A DNA stretch of 64,000 nucleotides, from the NCBI RefSeq assembly GCF_029946005.1, contig NZ_JAQSDR010000009.1, positions 62,001-126,000 of the forward strand. The letters are read 5' to 3'. The position numbers and the translations under genes were made by a program. Source of the DNA: Aquabacterium sp. Lineage in GTDB: Bacteria; Pseudomonadota; Gammaproteobacteria; Burkholderiales; Burkholderiaceae_C. Shown here in pieces: positions 12,378-22,228 of the stretch; the first letter of the stretch is position 1, and the number at the start of each line of letters is the position of its first letter. Under the pieces are notes generated by a model. That model ran no database searches and was not told the DNA's origin. It saw only the letters and a program-made list of their open reading frames with translations.

Positions 12378-13760
12378 TCAGCGTGTGCGATCACGCGCAA
12401 CCGGAGCGGAACCACGATTAGCACCGCCGCCACCACGTTTGTCACCATTGCCCCGTGAGTCTCCACCGCGGGGTGAACCGCTGTTTCGGGGCGCAGCACG
12501 GCCGCCACCACCACCACCACCACCAGGTCGGCCACCACCACTGGCTCCGCCACGGCCACCGCCGCCGGGTGCACCATGCAAGGTGCGGCGACCCAATTGA
12601 ATGGGCTCGGCCTTGGCGTTAGGGTCTGGCTCGAAGCCCTGGACCACTTCACGCGCGATGGGCCGTTTAATCAGCTTCTCGATGTCGGCCAGGAAGCCTT
12701 CTTCGTCCACACACACCAACGAGATCGCTTCGCCTTCAGCGCCAGCACGACCGGTGCGGCCAATGCGGTGCACGTAGTCTTCGGCCACATTGGGCAACTC
12801 GTAGTTGATGACGTGAGGCAGTTGATCAATATCGATGCCGCGTGCCGCGATGTCCGTGGCCACCAGCACCTGTAAGTCACCCGCCTTGAACTCGGCCAAA
12901 GCGCGCGTGCGGGCGCTTTGGCTCTTGTTGCCATGGATGGCCATGGCGGTGATGCCTTGCTTTTCCAGGTACTCGACCAGGCGGTTGGCGCCGTGTTTCA
13001 TGCGCGTGAACACCAGCACTTGATGCCAGTTCTGCGACTTGATAAGGTGCGTCAGCAGCTCCTTCTTCTGATCGCGGTCAACCGGGTGGATCTTTTGCGA
13101 GATGGTCTCGGCCGTCGTGTTGCGGCGGGCCACTTCGATCATCTGCGGGGCGTTGAGCAAGCGATCTGCCAGCGCCTTGATCTCGTCTGAGAAGGTGGCC
13201 GAGAACAGCAGGCTTTGCTTCTTGGGGGGGACGATGGCCAGCACGCGGCGGATGTCATGGATGAAGCCCATGTCCAACATGCGGTCGGCCTCGTCCAGCA
13301 CGAAGTACTCGACGTGGCCGAGGTCCAGCGTGCCTTGCTGATGGTGATCAAGCAGGCGGCCGGGGGTGGCGACCAGGATGTCAACGCCACGGCGCAAGGC
13401 GTCGATCTGCGGCTTCATGCCGACGCCGCCGAACATGACCATGGAGCGCAGCGGCAGGTACTTGCCATACACGCGCACGCTTTCTTCGACCTGTGCCGCG
13501 AGTTCGCGGGTGGGGGTCAGGATCAGCGCACGGATGTGGCGCTTGGCACCTTGAGGTGCCGGGTTGACGGCCAATTTGTGCAGCAAGGGCAAGGTGAAAC
13601 CGGCGGTTTTGCCAGTTCCGGTTTGCGCGCCTGCCAGCAGGTCACCACCACTGAGCACGGCCGGAATGGCCTGTGCCTGGATGGGTGTTGGGATGGTGTA
13701 GCCGGCTTCGGCGATTGCTTTCAGCAACGGTTCGGCCAACCCCAATGATTCAAACGACAT
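12378..13760 (-). CDS. rhlE: DEAD-box RNA helicase, RhlE type
   Basis: ATP-dependent RNA helicase for ribosome assembly, RNA decay or cold adaptation. All core motifs are visible in the 460 residues: Q motif (TPIQAQAIP), motif I (AQTGTGKT), Ia (PTRELAAQ), DEAD as [13 protein letters not shown], motif III (SAT), motif V ([10 protein letters not shown]) and motif VI ([10 protein letters not shown]). A Gly/Arg-rich tail of about 85 residues ([17 protein letters not shown]) should bind RNA. The frame is open upstream to 13937, but the ATG at 13760 gives the canonical MSFESLGL start. RhlE rather than SrmB or DbpA is judged from MSFESLGL and the tail. Confidence 0.93.
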   Translation of the reverse strand: MSFESLGLAEPLLKAIAEAGYTIPTPIQAQAIPAVLSGGDLLAGAQTGTGKTAGFTLPLLHKLAVNPAPQGAKRHIRALILTPTRELAAQVEESVRVYGKYLPLRSMVMFGGVGMKPQIDALRRGVDILVATPGRLLDHHQQGTLDLGHVEYFVLDEADRMLDMGFIHDIRRVLAIVPPKKQSLLFSATFSDEIKALADRLLNAPQMIEVARRNTTAETISQKIHPVDRDQKKELLTHLIKSQNWHQVLVFTRMKHGANRLVEYLEKQGITAMAIHGNKSQSARTRALAEFKAGDLQVLVATDIAARGIDIDQLPHVINYELPNVAEDYVHRIGRTGRAGAEGEAISLVCVDEEGFLADIEKLIKRPIAREVVQGFEPDPNAKAEPIQLGRRTLHGAPGGGGRGGASGGGRPGGGGGGGGRAAPRNSGSPRGGDSRGNGDKRGGGGANRGSAPVARDRTR

Positions 13761-14045
13761 AAAACAGGCCCAAGAAAGGTTATACGGCGACTGCACTCGT
13801 TTTTTCCGGGCCTGGAATAGACGAGTCAACCGGTGGTGCGTGGGCAACCTGACATGATGACATGTAAGTAAAGGTTGCTTGAATTCACCAACGTTAAATT
13901 GTAGGGTGTAGCGTGAATATTGCATAGCCTGTCCCAAATCTTAGGGGCGTGTTGACGATCTATGGGCGTCAACTTGTATCGATCGGGCTGCAAACTGGCC
14001 TGAAAGTGTTGAAATAACGCGCGTGGTGGCCCGTAAAATCGCGCG

Positions 14046-15899
14046 ATGAGTTCAATGGTTCTTGCCCGTAAATACCGTCCCCACAGTTTCGAGGCCATGG
14101 TTGGCCAGGGGCATGTGGTTCAGGCTTTGAGCAATGCGCTCACCCAGCAGCGTTTACACCACGCGTATTTGTTCACCGGAACTCGGGGTGTGGGTAAAAC
14201 CACGGTGTCCCGCATCCTGGCCAAGTCGCTCAATTGCGTGGGGTTGGATGGCACGGGGGGCATCACGGCGCGTCCCTGCGGCCAATGCCAGCCTTGCCGC
14301 GACATCGATTCGGGGCGCTTCGTGGATTACGTCGAGCTGGATGCCGCGTCCAACCGCGGTGTTGAAGAGATCTCCCAATTGCTGGATCAGTCGGTTTACA
14401 AGCCAGTGGTGGGGCGCTTCAAGGTCTACATGATCGACGAAGTGCACATGCTGACCAACCACGCCTTCAATGCCATGTTGAAGACGCTGGAGGAGCCGCC
14501 TGATTACCTGAAGTTCGTGCTCGCCACGACCGATCCTCAGAAGGTGCCGGTGACCGTGCTGTCGCGCTGTCTGCAGTTCAATTTGCGCCCGATGGCCATG
14601 CAGACCGTGCAGGATCACTTGCAGCAGGTGATGGCCTCCGAGGCGATCAGCGCTGAATCCGGGGCGCTCAGCTTGCTGGCCCGCGCAGCGCGTGGCTCCA
14701 TGCGCGATGCCTTGTCGCTGACCGACCAGGCCATCGCCTTTGGTGGTGGCAGCTTGCTCGAGGCCAATGTGCGGCAAATGCTGGGCGCTGTGGACCGGCA
14801 ACACATTCAGAAGATCATTGAATCGGTGTCGGCCGGTGACGGCGTCGGCCTGGTGGCCGCAGTCGATACTTTGCGCGAACTGGGGCTGTCGGCCTCGGGC
14901 ACCTTGGAGGAGTTGGCCACGGCCTTGCAACGCATGGCGGTCATCCAGGTGGTGCCGCAGGCAGCGGATTCCTCTGATCCGGATGGGGCTTTGTGGCAGG
15001 CCTTGGCCCGCATGTTGGCGCCGGATGAAACACAGTTGTTTTACAGCTTGGCCTTGCAAGGGCGTGCCGAACTGGCTTTGGCGCCGGATGAGTACAGCGG
15101 CCTGCTGATGCTGCTGTTGCGTTTGCTGGCTTTCAAGCCCGCGCAGACCGAACAACACGCGGGAGACCGGGCTGCCCCCAGCCCAAAAGCTGAGGGCTCG
15201 GAGGCAGCCAACAAGCCTGCCTCCGAGCCAGCAGTGCAAGAGGCCGTTCAGGCGGTCGTGCAAACGGCCAGGGCGGCAATTGAGCCGCCCGCCACTCAGC
15301 CGGTGGCGGTGACGCCCAAGGCTATGTCGGCGCGGGCGCCTCAGGTGTCTCAGGGCATTCCACCGTGGGAGGTTTTGCCCGATCAGGCTTACGAGGCGGG
15401 CAATGCAGAACCGGACTCGGCGCCCGCAGAAGCCCCAGCCTTGACCGAACCGCCTGCGCCTGCTGTCCAGCTGGTCGTGGCTGCGGCCTTGCCGGAGGAT
15501 CCTTTGGCCGACCGCTGGGCGCAGTTGGTGGCGCAAATGGCCGCCCGCAACAGCATCACGGCTCTGGTCCGTGAGTTGGCCATGCAGGCCCAGTGTGTGG
15601 CCACCATGGAAGAGGGCGACGGCAGCCGTTGGCGCTTGCGCGTCGAGCGTGAAAGCCTGCGAGGCGACATGCACCGCGAACGCCTGGCCCAAGCCTTGTC
15701 ACAGCTGCTGGAGCACACGGCCACCATCGAACTGGAAGGCGGCTCGGCGGTGAACACCCCGGCTCAGCGCGACCAGGCTGCCCGAGAACGCCGCCAGCGC
15801 GCGGCCGAGGATCTGATCCAGCGCGATCCCCTGGTGATCTCGGCCTTGGCCCGGTATCCGGGTGCGCGCATCGTGGCCGGATCCATCCGCCCGGTCTGA
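14046..15899 (+). CDS. dnaX: DNA polymerase III subunit gamma/tau
   Basis: Clamp-loader ATPase and organiser of the replicative polymerase. The 617 residues have Walker A (GTRGVGKTT), a zinc module (Cys in SLNCVG, then CGQCQPC), Walker B-like MIDEVHML, and sensor 1 (LATTDPQK). A clamp-loader collar is followed by a Pro/Ala-rich linker (about 360-470) and a short tau C-terminal domain. I saw no classic A-rich slippery site for making the short gamma form, so only tau may be made. A possible -10 (taaaat, 14034-14039) lies only six bases before the ATG. Conserved trio with ybaB and recR. Confidence 0.96.
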   Translation: MSSMVLARKYRPHSFEAMVGQGHVVQALSNALTQQRLHHAYLFTGTRGVGKTTVSRILAKSLNCVGLDGTGGITARPCGQCQPCRDIDSGRFVDYVELDAASNRGVEEISQLLDQSVYKPVVGRFKVYMIDEVHMLTNHAFNAMLKTLEEPPDYLKFVLATTDPQKVPVTVLSRCLQFNLRPMAMQTVQDHLQQVMASEAISAESGALSLLARAARGSMRDALSLTDQAIAFGGGSLLEANVRQMLGAVDRQHIQKIIESVSAGDGVGLVAAVDTLRELGLSASGTLEELATALQRMAVIQVVPQAADSSDPDGALWQALARMLAPDETQLFYSLALQGRAELALAPDEYSGLLMLLLRLLAFKPAQTEQHAGDRAAPSPKAEGSEAANKPASEPAVQEAVQAVVQTARAAIEPPATQPVAVTPKAMSARAPQVSQGIPPWEVLPDQAYEAGNAEPDSAPAEAPALTEPPAPAVQLVVAAALPEDPLADRWAQLVAQMAARNSITALVRELAMQAQCVATMEEGDGSRWRLRVERESLRGDMHRERLAQALSQLLEHTATIELEGGSAVNTPAQRDQAARERRQRAAEDLIQRDPLVISALARYPGARIVAGSIRPV

Positions 15900-15952
15900 A
15901 GCCTATGTTCCAGGCGACAATCGTGGTTTGCGTTAGAAGATAAGGAATCGTC

Positions 15953-16279
15953 ATGCTCAAAGGACAACTCGCCGGCTTGATGAAGCAAGCCCAGCAAATG
16001 CAGGACAACCTGAAGAAGGCCCAGGACGAACTGGGCTTGATCGAGGTTGAAGGCCAATCTGGCGCTGGCTTGGTCAAAGTGCTGATGACCTGCAAGAACG
16101 ACGTCAAGCGCGTCACCATCGATCCCAGCCTGCTGGCCGATGACAAAGACATGCTGGAAGACCTGGTGGCCGCCGCTTTCAACGACGCGGTTCGCCGCGC
16201 TGAAGCCACCTCGCAGGAGAAGATGGGCAAGCTGACCGCTGGCATGCCCATGCCTCCCGGCATGAAGCTGCCTTTCTGA
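15953..16279 (+). CDS. ybaB: YbaB/EbfC family nucleoid-associated protein
   Basis: A 108-residue DNA-binding dimeric protein. The pattern is typical: an N-terminal helix rich in Gln/Lys ([22 protein letters not shown]), a beta segment ([30 protein letters not shown]), and a C-terminal helix followed by [17 protein letters not shown]. It always sits between dnaX and recR in proteobacteria, as here. A role in nucleoid structure and gene control is known for relatives; its link to recombination is by position only. Confidence 0.94.
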   Translation: MLKGQLAGLMKQAQQMQDNLKKAQDELGLIEVEGQSGAGLVKVLMTCKNDVKRVTIDPSLLADDKDMLEDLVAAAFNDAVRRAEATSQEKMGKLTAGMPMPPGMKLPF

Positions 16280-16295
16280 GCGCTGCGACGACAAC

Positions 16296-16883
16296 ATGGC
16301 CGATCCGGCTTTAGAGGTCCTGATCGATGCTCTGCGCTGCCTGCCCGGGGTTGGGCAGAAGTCGGCGCAGCGCATGGCGTTTCACCTGCTGCAGCATGAC
16401 CGTGTCGGGGCCATGAAACTGTCGCAAGCGCTGGCCGCGTCCATCGAAGAGATCGGGCATTGCGAGCGTTGCCACACTTTCAGCCGTGCCCCTGTGTGTG
16501 ACGTGTGCCAGGACGAGTCGCGTGACCAAAGCCTGCTGTGCGTGGTTGAAAGTCCGGCCGACCAGGCCACCTTCGAGCGCACGGGCAGCTACCACGGCCT
16601 GTACTTTGTGTTGCTGGGGCGGCTCAGCCCGCTCGATGGCATCGGTGTGCACGACATTGGCCTGACCGCCTTGCTGCAACGCGCGGTTGATGGGCTGGTC
16701 ACTGAGGTGATCCTGGCCACCAATTTCAATGCCGAAGGCGAGGCCACAGCCCACGTCATCGGCGAGGCTTTGCGTCAGCGTGGCTTAAAAGTGACGCGCC
16801 TGGCGAGAGGTGTTCCCGTGGGCAGCGAGTTGGAGTATGTAGACCTGGGTACCATTGCGCACGCCTTCATGGATCGACGTTGA
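16296..16883 (+). CDS. recR: Recombination mediator RecR
   Basis: Works with RecO/RecF to load RecA onto SSB-coated gaps. The 195 residues contain an N-terminal helix-hairpin-helix ([20 protein letters not shown]), a four-Cys zinc module ([16 protein letters not shown]), and a Toprim domain beginning [22 protein letters not shown]. The C-terminal part ([17 protein letters not shown]) closes the ring contact. The 16-bp gap from ybaB supports one transcript. Confidence 0.96.
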   Translation: MADPALEVLIDALRCLPGVGQKSAQRMAFHLLQHDRVGAMKLSQALAASIEEIGHCERCHTFSRAPVCDVCQDESRDQSLLCVVESPADQATFERTGSYHGLYFVLLGRLSPLDGIGVHDIGLTALLQRAVDGLVTEVILATNFNAEGEATAHVIGEALRQRGLKVTRLARGVPVGSELEYVDLGTIAHAFMDRR

Positions 16884-16938
16884 TCCCTGGGTGTGCATTT
16901 CCAAACAGACATGGGTCCGAGAGACCGAGGAGATTTTG

Positions 16939-17334
16939 ATGACGATTGCCAAATGGACAGTCTTGGCTGCTTTCATGCTGCCTGTGTTGACCGTGGGCAT
17001 GGCCAAGGCCGCCACGATCAAGCTGGGTCGCCGCAATGGCGGTTATGACAACAACAATCCGCGCGAGTGGGCGGGCAAGTTGTCAGGTTGGCACCAACGT
17101 GCCCACGCCGCGCAGATCAACGGCTTTGAAGGTTTGCCGCTGTTCGCGGCGGCAGTGCTTTTTGCTCAGATGGCTCAGGCCGATCAGGCGCGCATCGACA
17201 TGCTGGCACTGGCCTACATCGGCATTCGACTGGTGTATGTGGCCATGTACCTGGCCAATCTGGGTTCGCTGCGCACCTTGGTGTGGACCGCCGGCCTGGC
17301 CACCAACGTCGCATTGCTGATGATGGCGGCCTGA
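16939..17334 (+). CDS. MAPEG family membrane protein
   Basis: A 131-residue integral membrane protein with four likely spans, of the MAPEG superfamily (membrane-associated eicosanoid and glutathione metabolism proteins). Family-like features are the polar segment NNPREWAGKLSGWHQRAHAAQINGFE after the first span (the common RAxxAxxNxxE pattern) and the short hydrophobic spans after it. The ATG at 16939 is preceded by an aggag-type site; the longer frame from 16855 runs back into recR. Bacterial members are mostly uncharacterised, and glutathione-dependent activity is only possible. Confidence 0.85.
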   Translation: MTIAKWTVLAAFMLPVLTVGMAKAATIKLGRRNGGYDNNNPREWAGKLSGWHQRAHAAQINGFEGLPLFAAAVLFAQMAQADQARIDMLALAYIGIRLVYVAMYLANLGSLRTLVWTAGLATNVALLMMAA

Positions 17335-17356
17335 AAACGTTTGATGTGCGGGGAGG

Positions 17357-19006
17357 TCAGCGAGCGCTGGCCACCCGCACTCGGCTGGCGCGGCTGGTTG
17401 TCGAGCGACCCTTCACGGCACGGTTGCCAGTGCGGGATGCGCTGGCCACCTTGACCGTGGCTTTGCTGGATGCCCTTGCCAGGGTGCGGGTGCTTTTCTG
17501 CACCTTCTTGCCTGCAGGCACATAGACCACCACGCTCTGGCCACGTTTGAACTTGGACGAGGCCGAAACGCGATTCCATTGGGCCACCTGCTCTGCTGAC
17601 ACTCGGTAGCGGCGAGCCAGGCTGGCCACAGAATCACCCTTGCCAGCGCGCAAAGTCATGCGGCGCAAAGGGGGCAGGTCGGGGGCCAGGGCCATCATGG
17701 CGTTGTCGGCCACGGTTTCAGACACGTCTTGCTCGCGGTGTTGGCTGCGGGGCACCAGCAGGGTCGAGCCGACCTTGACCAGCATCTTGGGTGGAATGCG
17801 GTTGATGTCGCGCAGCGTGGCCTCGCTCATGCCGACTTGCTTGGCGGCCTCGGCCGGGCGCATGGTGCGCGGCACGGTCCAGGCGGTCCAGGTGGCCAGC
17901 AAGCCCTTGTGCTGGCCGAGGTTGTGCACGAACTGGCTGGCGTTGTCGTAGGGCAAAAGCACCTGGGGCGTGCCGGCGGCCAGGATCACCGGTTTGTTCA
18001 TCGAGGGGTTGAGGTCCTTGAACGCATCGGTGGACAAGCCCGCCAGTTTGGCGGCCAGGGACACGTCCATGTCACGCTGGATGGGCACGCTGACGAAGTA
18101 AGGGTGGTTCTCGATGGGCGTCAGGATCAGGCCGAAGCTGTCCGGGCGCTGCACGATGTTGCGCACGGCGTGCAGCTTGGGCACGTAGTTGCGGGTCTCG
18201 GCCGGCATGTTCAGGCTGAGGTAGTCAGTTGGCAGGCCAGCCTTGATGTTGCGGTTGATGGCCTTTTGCACATTGCCTTCACCCCAGTTGTAGGCGGCCA
18301 GGGCGAGATGCCAGTCGCCGAACTGGCGGTTCAGGCGCTGCAGGTAGTCAAGTGCGGCGCGGGTGGAGGCCAGCACGTCGCGGCGGTCATCGCGAAACAC
18401 GTTTTGCTTGAGCCTGAAGTCTTTGCCGGTGGCGGGCATGAATTGCCAGATGCCGGAGGCGCGGGCTGAAGATTGGGCCTGCGGGTTGAAGGCGCTTTCG
18501 ATGAAGGGCAGCAAGGCCAGCTCGGTGGGCATCTGGCGGCGCTCGATTTCTTCGAGCACGTGGAACAGGTAGCGACTGGAGCGCTCGGTCATGCGTTGCA
18601 CGTAGTCGGGGCGGCTGCTGTACCAGCGCTCGTGGTCGCCAACCAAGGCGATGTCCAGTTCAGGCAGGCCGAAGCCACGGCGAACGCGGGCCCACAAGTC
18701 CTGGTTGGCGGCCACGTCATCCAGGTTCAAGGTGGTGTCTGGTCGCAGCGGGTCGGTGGGCGTGCCAACGGCTTCGCGGGCATCATCCTGCAAAGCGTCA
18801 GCTTGCGTGGTCTGGGATTTGGCGGTAGGAGCCGATGGCGTCACGGCGGCCATGGCAGAGGCCGTGGTGGCACGGGCCAGTTTGCTGGCACCGTCTTGGT
18901 CGGACTGGCTGGTGGTGAAGTCCAGACTGGAGCAGCCGGCGAACAGCAGCGCGCTGAGCAATGCAGCGCACAGGGCGATGGGGCGAAGGGTGGGCTTGAT
19001 GCTCAT
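17357..19006 (-). CDS. mltD: Membrane-bound lytic murein transglycosylase D-like, with LysM repeats
   Basis: Outer-membrane lipoprotein that cleaves peptidoglycan glycan strands. The N-terminus is a lipoprotein signal (ALLSALLFAGC). After a low-complexity stretch an SLT domain follows, with catalytic Glu in PFIESAFNPQAQSSARASG and the IWQFMPATGKDF and AAYNWGEGNV motifs. The C-terminal part has at least two LysM modules (AEAAKQVGMSEATLRDIN, and KGDSVASLARRYRVS ending in QSVVVYVP), then a basic Ser/Arg/Ala tail. The ATG at 19006 overlaps the gloB stop by four bases. The 549 residues are somewhat longer than E. coli MltD (about 450). Confidence 0.92.
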   Translation of the reverse strand: MSIKPTLRPIALCAALLSALLFAGCSSLDFTTSQSDQDGASKLARATTASAMAAVTPSAPTAKSQTTQADALQDDAREAVGTPTDPLRPDTTLNLDDVAANQDLWARVRRGFGLPELDIALVGDHERWYSSRPDYVQRMTERSSRYLFHVLEEIERRQMPTELALLPFIESAFNPQAQSSARASGIWQFMPATGKDFRLKQNVFRDDRRDVLASTRAALDYLQRLNRQFGDWHLALAAYNWGEGNVQKAINRNIKAGLPTDYLSLNMPAETRNYVPKLHAVRNIVQRPDSFGLILTPIENHPYFVSVPIQRDMDVSLAAKLAGLSTDAFKDLNPSMNKPVILAAGTPQVLLPYDNASQFVHNLGQHKGLLATWTAWTVPRTMRPAEAAKQVGMSEATLRDINRIPPKMLVKVGSTLLVPRSQHREQDVSETVADNAMMALAPDLPPLRRMTLRAGKGDSVASLARRYRVSAEQVAQWNRVSASSKFKRGQSVVVYVPAGKKVQKSTRTLARASSKATVKVASASRTGNRAVKGRSTTSRASRVRVASAR

Positions 19007-19788
19007 GCTTTGAAGTTGTTCTTCCATTGGCGCAGGGCGGTGAAAACCGCCGAGCCGGAGCTGTCCTGCGCGCCGTGTTGCTGGGCGCTGGCGATCACCT
19101 GAGGTTGGGCGCAGCGCATGAATGGGTTGATGGCCATCTCGGTGGCGATCGTGGTCGGCAAAGTCGGTTTGCCAAGTTGCCTCAAGTTCAGGCAATCGAG
19201 TTCGTAGGCCACAGTGTCGGTGTTGTGCGGTTCCACAGCGCGGGCAAAACGCAGGTTATCCAGGGTGTATTCGTGGGTGCAGCACACGGTGGTGTTGCCG
19301 GGCAGGGTGCTGAATCGACTCACGGCCTGGAACAGTTGTTCGGCCGTGCCGTCATAAAGACGGCCGCATCCAGCGCTGAAAAGGGTGTCGCCGCAAAACA
19401 GCAAGGGCGGCTGGCCGGGTTGAGTGAGGTCGGAACGCACCAAATAGGTGATGTGGTCCGCAGTGTGGCCGGGGGTGTCCCACACGTCAACCCTCAGGCC
19501 CTGAAAATCTATGTAAACGCCTTCGCCCACCTTGATGTCCACGCCATCAATGTCGGAGTTGGTGGGGCCATAGACCGGGCCTTTCAGGTGGGGCCGCAAG
19601 GCTGCCAGGCCGCCCACATGGTCCAGGTGGCGATGGGTCACTAGAATGAGCGCCAGTTCAAGGCCCAGGCTTTGCATGGCCTGCAGCACAGGCGTCGAGT
19701 CTCCCGGATCCACAACGAGGGCTTTTTGGCCATCGTGAAGCATCCAGATGTAGTTGTCAGTGAAGGCGGGTAGGGCAAGCAGATTCAT
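19003..19788 (-). CDS. gloB: Hydroxyacylglutathione hydrolase (glyoxalase II)
   Basis: Hydrolyses S-lactoylglutathione to lactate and glutathione, the second step of methylglyoxal detoxification. The 261 residues are a metallo-beta-lactamase fold with the metal motif THRHLDHVGG, a later CGDTLFSAGCGRLYDGT, and CTHEYTLDNLRFA, all glyoxalase II signatures. The order gloB-mltD is common in beta- and gammaproteobacteria. Its ATG shares the bases CATG with the ATG of the divergent methyltransferase gene. Confidence 0.95.
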   Translation of the reverse strand: MNLLALPAFTDNYIWMLHDGQKALVVDPGDSTPVLQAMQSLGLELALILVTHRHLDHVGGLAALRPHLKGPVYGPTNSDIDGVDIKVGEGVYIDFQGLRVDVWDTPGHTADHITYLVRSDLTQPGQPPLLFCGDTLFSAGCGRLYDGTAEQLFQAVSRFSTLPGNTTVCCTHEYTLDNLRFARAVEPHNTDTVAYELDCLNLRQLGKPTLPTTIATEMAINPFMRCAQPQVIASAQQHGAQDSSGSAVFTALRQWKNNFKA

Positions 19789-20611
19789 GACTAAAGTCGC
19801 GCCGATTATAGAGTTGCACCCCTGGTTGGCCTTCGCGCCAGGCCAAGCTTTGCTGGAGTGGGAGCAATGCCAGATCGATCGGCTGGTGGCCGACGTTTTC
19901 GGTTTTCACGCCATGCAATTGGGCCTGCCGGAACTGGATGGTTTGCGCACCAACCGCATGCCCCATCGCTGGTTGGCCCTGGACACAGCCTACCAGGGCT
20001 GGACCCCGCCCCCCGAGAAAGGCCCCGTGACGCTGGAGCAGGGGGCGCCTTTGAGTTTGCGCTGTGATTTCGAGGCGCTGCCGTTTCCGAGCAATAGCCT
20101 GGACCTGGTGGTGTTGCCCCACGCTTTGGAGCTGGCGCGCGACCCCCACCACACCTTGCGCGAGGTGGAGCGCGTGCTGGTGCCCGAGGGGCGCGTGGTG
20201 ATCGCCGGGTTCAACCCCGCCAGCCTGTGGGGCGTGTGGCAACGCATGGGCACCTGGGGGATTGATCGGGCCACGGTGCTGCCGCAGGGTGAGTTCATCG
20301 CTTACTGGCGTTTGCGCGATTGGCTCCGCCTGCTCGACCTGGAGGTCGAGGCTGGCAGCTTCGGCTGCTACCGCCCCATGATCAACAGTGAAACATGGTG
20401 GAATCGCCTTGAATGGATGGACCGCGCGGGCGACCGATGGTGGCCGGTGCTGGGTGCCGTGTACTTCGTGGTGGCTGTGAAGCGGGCGCGAAGCATGCGG
20501 TTGGTGGGCAAGGTGCGTAAGGCGCGCGTGCCACACACGGCCGCGGCGCCTGCCGCCGTGACGAGCCGCCAGCATAGAAAAGCCATTTTCAACAAGGACC
20601 AGAATGAGTGA
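19787..20611 (+). CDS. SAM-dependent methyltransferase, type 11
   Basis: A 274-residue putative class I methyltransferase next to gloB and rnhA, a neighbourhood typical of proteobacterial 'methyltransferase domain' genes of unknown substrate. The Methyltransf_11 pattern is visible from [48 protein letters not shown] onward in pieces ([26 protein letters not shown]). The usual glycine-rich motif I is poor or absent, as in this subgroup. The frame starts at 19754, but that would run 35 bp into gloB on the other strand; the ATG at 19787 is chosen. It overlaps rnhA by eight bases. Confidence 0.8.
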   Translation: MTKVAPIIELHPWLAFAPGQALLEWEQCQIDRLVADVFGFHAMQLGLPELDGLRTNRMPHRWLALDTAYQGWTPPPEKGPVTLEQGAPLSLRCDFEALPFPSNSLDLVVLPHALELARDPHHTLREVERVLVPEGRVVIAGFNPASLWGVWQRMGTWGIDRATVLPQGEFIAYWRLRDWLRLLDLEVEAGSFGCYRPMINSETWWNRLEWMDRAGDRWWPVLGAVYFVVAVKRARSMRLVGKVRKARVPHTAAAPAAVTSRQHRKAIFNKDQNE

Positions 20612-21053
20612 GACGGAACAGCCCGTGGTGGTCTACACCGACGGTGCTTGCAAAGGCAACCCGGGGCCAGGCGGCTGGGGCGTGTGGATGGTGAGCGGTC
20701 AGCATCAAAAAGAGATGTGGGGCGGTGAAACCTTGACGACCAACAACCGCATGGAGCTGATGGCGGTGATCCAAGCCCTGACGGCGCTCAAACGGCGCTG
20801 CTCGGTCATCATCTACACCGACAGCCAGTACGTGCGCAAGGGCATCACGGAGTGGATCATGGGGTGGAAGCGCAAGGGCTGGAAAACGGCTGACAACAAG
20901 CCGGTTAAAAACGCCGACCTGTGGCAAAAGCTGGAGTTGGCCGCCGCCGAGCACCAGGTGGATTGGCGCTGGGTGAAGGGCCACGCCGGAGACCCCGGCA
21001 ATGAGCGCGCCGATGGTCTGGCCAACCGGGGCGCGGCCGAAGCGGTGATGTGA
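20604..21053 (+). CDS. rnhA: Ribonuclease HI
   Basis: Removes RNA from RNA-DNA hybrids in the cytoplasm. The 149 residues carry the catalytic acids in the expected places: Asp in [18 protein letters not shown], Glu in [10 protein letters not shown], Asp in [12 protein letters not shown] and Asp in [10 protein letters not shown], plus the His of KGHAG. The basic protrusion ([20 protein letters not shown]) is present. It starts within the methyltransferase stop region. A 7-bp hairpin (gatcctg / caggatc) sits at the convergent junction with the GNAT gene. Confidence 0.96.
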   Translation: MSETEQPVVVYTDGACKGNPGPGGWGVWMVSGQHQKEMWGGETLTTNNRMELMAVIQALTALKRRCSVIIYTDSQYVRKGITEWIMGWKRKGWKTADNKPVKNADLWQKLELAAAEHQVDWRWVKGHAGDPGNERADGLANRGAAEAVM

Positions 21054-21060
21054 TCCTGGC

Positions 21061-21612
21061 TTACAGGATCATGACCATGGTCAGCTTGTCGAAATAGCGG
21101 ACCTGTCCGGGCCCGTCGATCAGCTTGATCACGTGGGGCACCACACCACAGGCCTGGAAGCCCGCGCGCTCGTAGAGGCGGATGGCGGCCGTGCTAGAGG
21201 TGCTGACGCGCAGGGTGATCTGCTCCAGGCCAATGGCCTTGCGGGCCTCGGTGAGGCAGGCCGTCATGAGCAAGTCGCCCAGGCCTTCGCCCATGTGCGA
21301 GGGGCTCACCATCATGCTGTTGAGTTCGGCGCTGTGGCGCAGCTTCTGCAGGGATTGGCGCTCCAGCCCGATGGTGCCGACCAGCTTGCGGTCGTGCCAG
21401 GCCCCCAGCAAAAACGTGCCACCCAAGGTGTCGTTCAGGCCAAGCCTGCCGATGTAGCCCTCGGGTGGGCGCGCATGCTCGCTTTCGATGTCGTTGTCGA
21501 AGGCATCGATGTGCAGGCGCAGGCCCTCGTCGCGCAAAGCCTTGTAGGCGCTCAGATCAGCGGGGCCGATGCGGGCTATTCGGACGCTGGATGGTTGCTC
21601 AGACGGGTCCAT
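21061..21612 (-). CDS. GNAT family N-acetyltransferase
   Basis: A 183-residue putative acetyl-CoA-dependent acetyltransferase. The acetyl-CoA-binding core is visible as LNSMMVSPSHMGEGLGDLLMTACLTEAR (the Q/RxxGxG/A variant here reads HMGEGLG), followed by LRVSTSSTAAIRLYERAGFQACGVVPH, the typical motif B. The substrate is unknown. The ATG at 21612 lies inside the end of mobA (14-bp overlap); a longer frame to 21702 reads further into mobA and is unlikely. It is the last gene of the moaA-mobA unit, but nothing suggests a role in molybdenum cofactor synthesis. Confidence 0.85.
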   Translation of the reverse strand: MDPSEQPSSVRIARIGPADLSAYKALRDEGLRLHIDAFDNDIESEHARPPEGYIGRLGLNDTLGGTFLLGAWHDRKLVGTIGLERQSLQKLRHSAELNSMMVSPSHMGEGLGDLLMTACLTEARKAIGLEQITLRVSTSSTAAIRLYERAGFQACGVVPHVIKLIDGPGQVRYFDKLTMVMIL

Positions 21613-22228
21613 GCAGTGTCTCCGGGGTATTGATGTTGATGAAAGCTGCAGGGTCGTCGAAGGATACGCCGATCCAGGCGCCAGACTTGACCCACTGGCC
21701 AACGCGGCGCTCGCCTTGGGCCAAGGCAGCCTCCAGCGATGCCAGCGTGCGGGCGTGGATCAGGGCGCAGGTCCAGTGGTGGCGGGTTTCACCATGGGCG
21801 TCGCGGGTCACCGGCACAGCGATGTCGGCGTGGTGGGCCATGGCCTGTTGGCCGAGTTGCTCGACCAGCGTTGAGGGCAGGCCCGGGGTGTCGCAGGCGG
21901 CCACCATCAACCATGGTGTGGCCACCTGGCGCAGGCCCGTCAGGATCCCGGCCAAGGGGCCGAGTGAGGTGTTGATGTCCGGCGAGTCTGGCCAGACTTG
22001 GCCGCTGGCCGAGGCCGCTTTTTCAAGCAATGTCGCATAGCCATCCAGATCGCGGTTGGCATTGATGTGCAAGGTGCCGACCTGGGGCAGCAAGGCATGG
22101 ATCACCCAGCTTGCCAAAGCCTGGCCTTGGCAGGGCTGCAGCCCTTTGTTGGCACCGCCCATGCGACGACCTTCACCGCCTGCCAAGATCCAGCCAGTCA
22201 CCTCTGACTGAAGCACGTGGTCAGCCAC
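21599..22228 (-). CDS. mobA: Molybdenum cofactor guanylyltransferase
   Basis: Transfers GMP to molybdopterin to make the MGD form of the cofactor. The N-terminal nucleotide-binding loop reads [18 protein letters not shown], and the [13 protein letters not shown] segment matches the metal-binding Asp region. The start is most likely a GTG at 22228, overlapping the moaA stop by eight bases; no in-frame ATG is near. 209 residues is normal. It implies bis-MGD enzymes elsewhere in the genome. Confidence 0.92.
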   Translation of the reverse strand: MADHVLQSEVTGWILAGGEGRRMGGANKGLQPCQGQALASWVIHALLPQVGTLHINANRDLDGYATLLEKAASASGQVWPDSPDINTSLGPLAGILTGLRQVATPWLMVAACDTPGLPSTLVEQLGQQAMAHHADIAVPVTRDAHGETRHHWTCALIHARTLASLEAALAQGERRVGQWVKSGAWIGVSFDDPAAFININTPETLHGPV

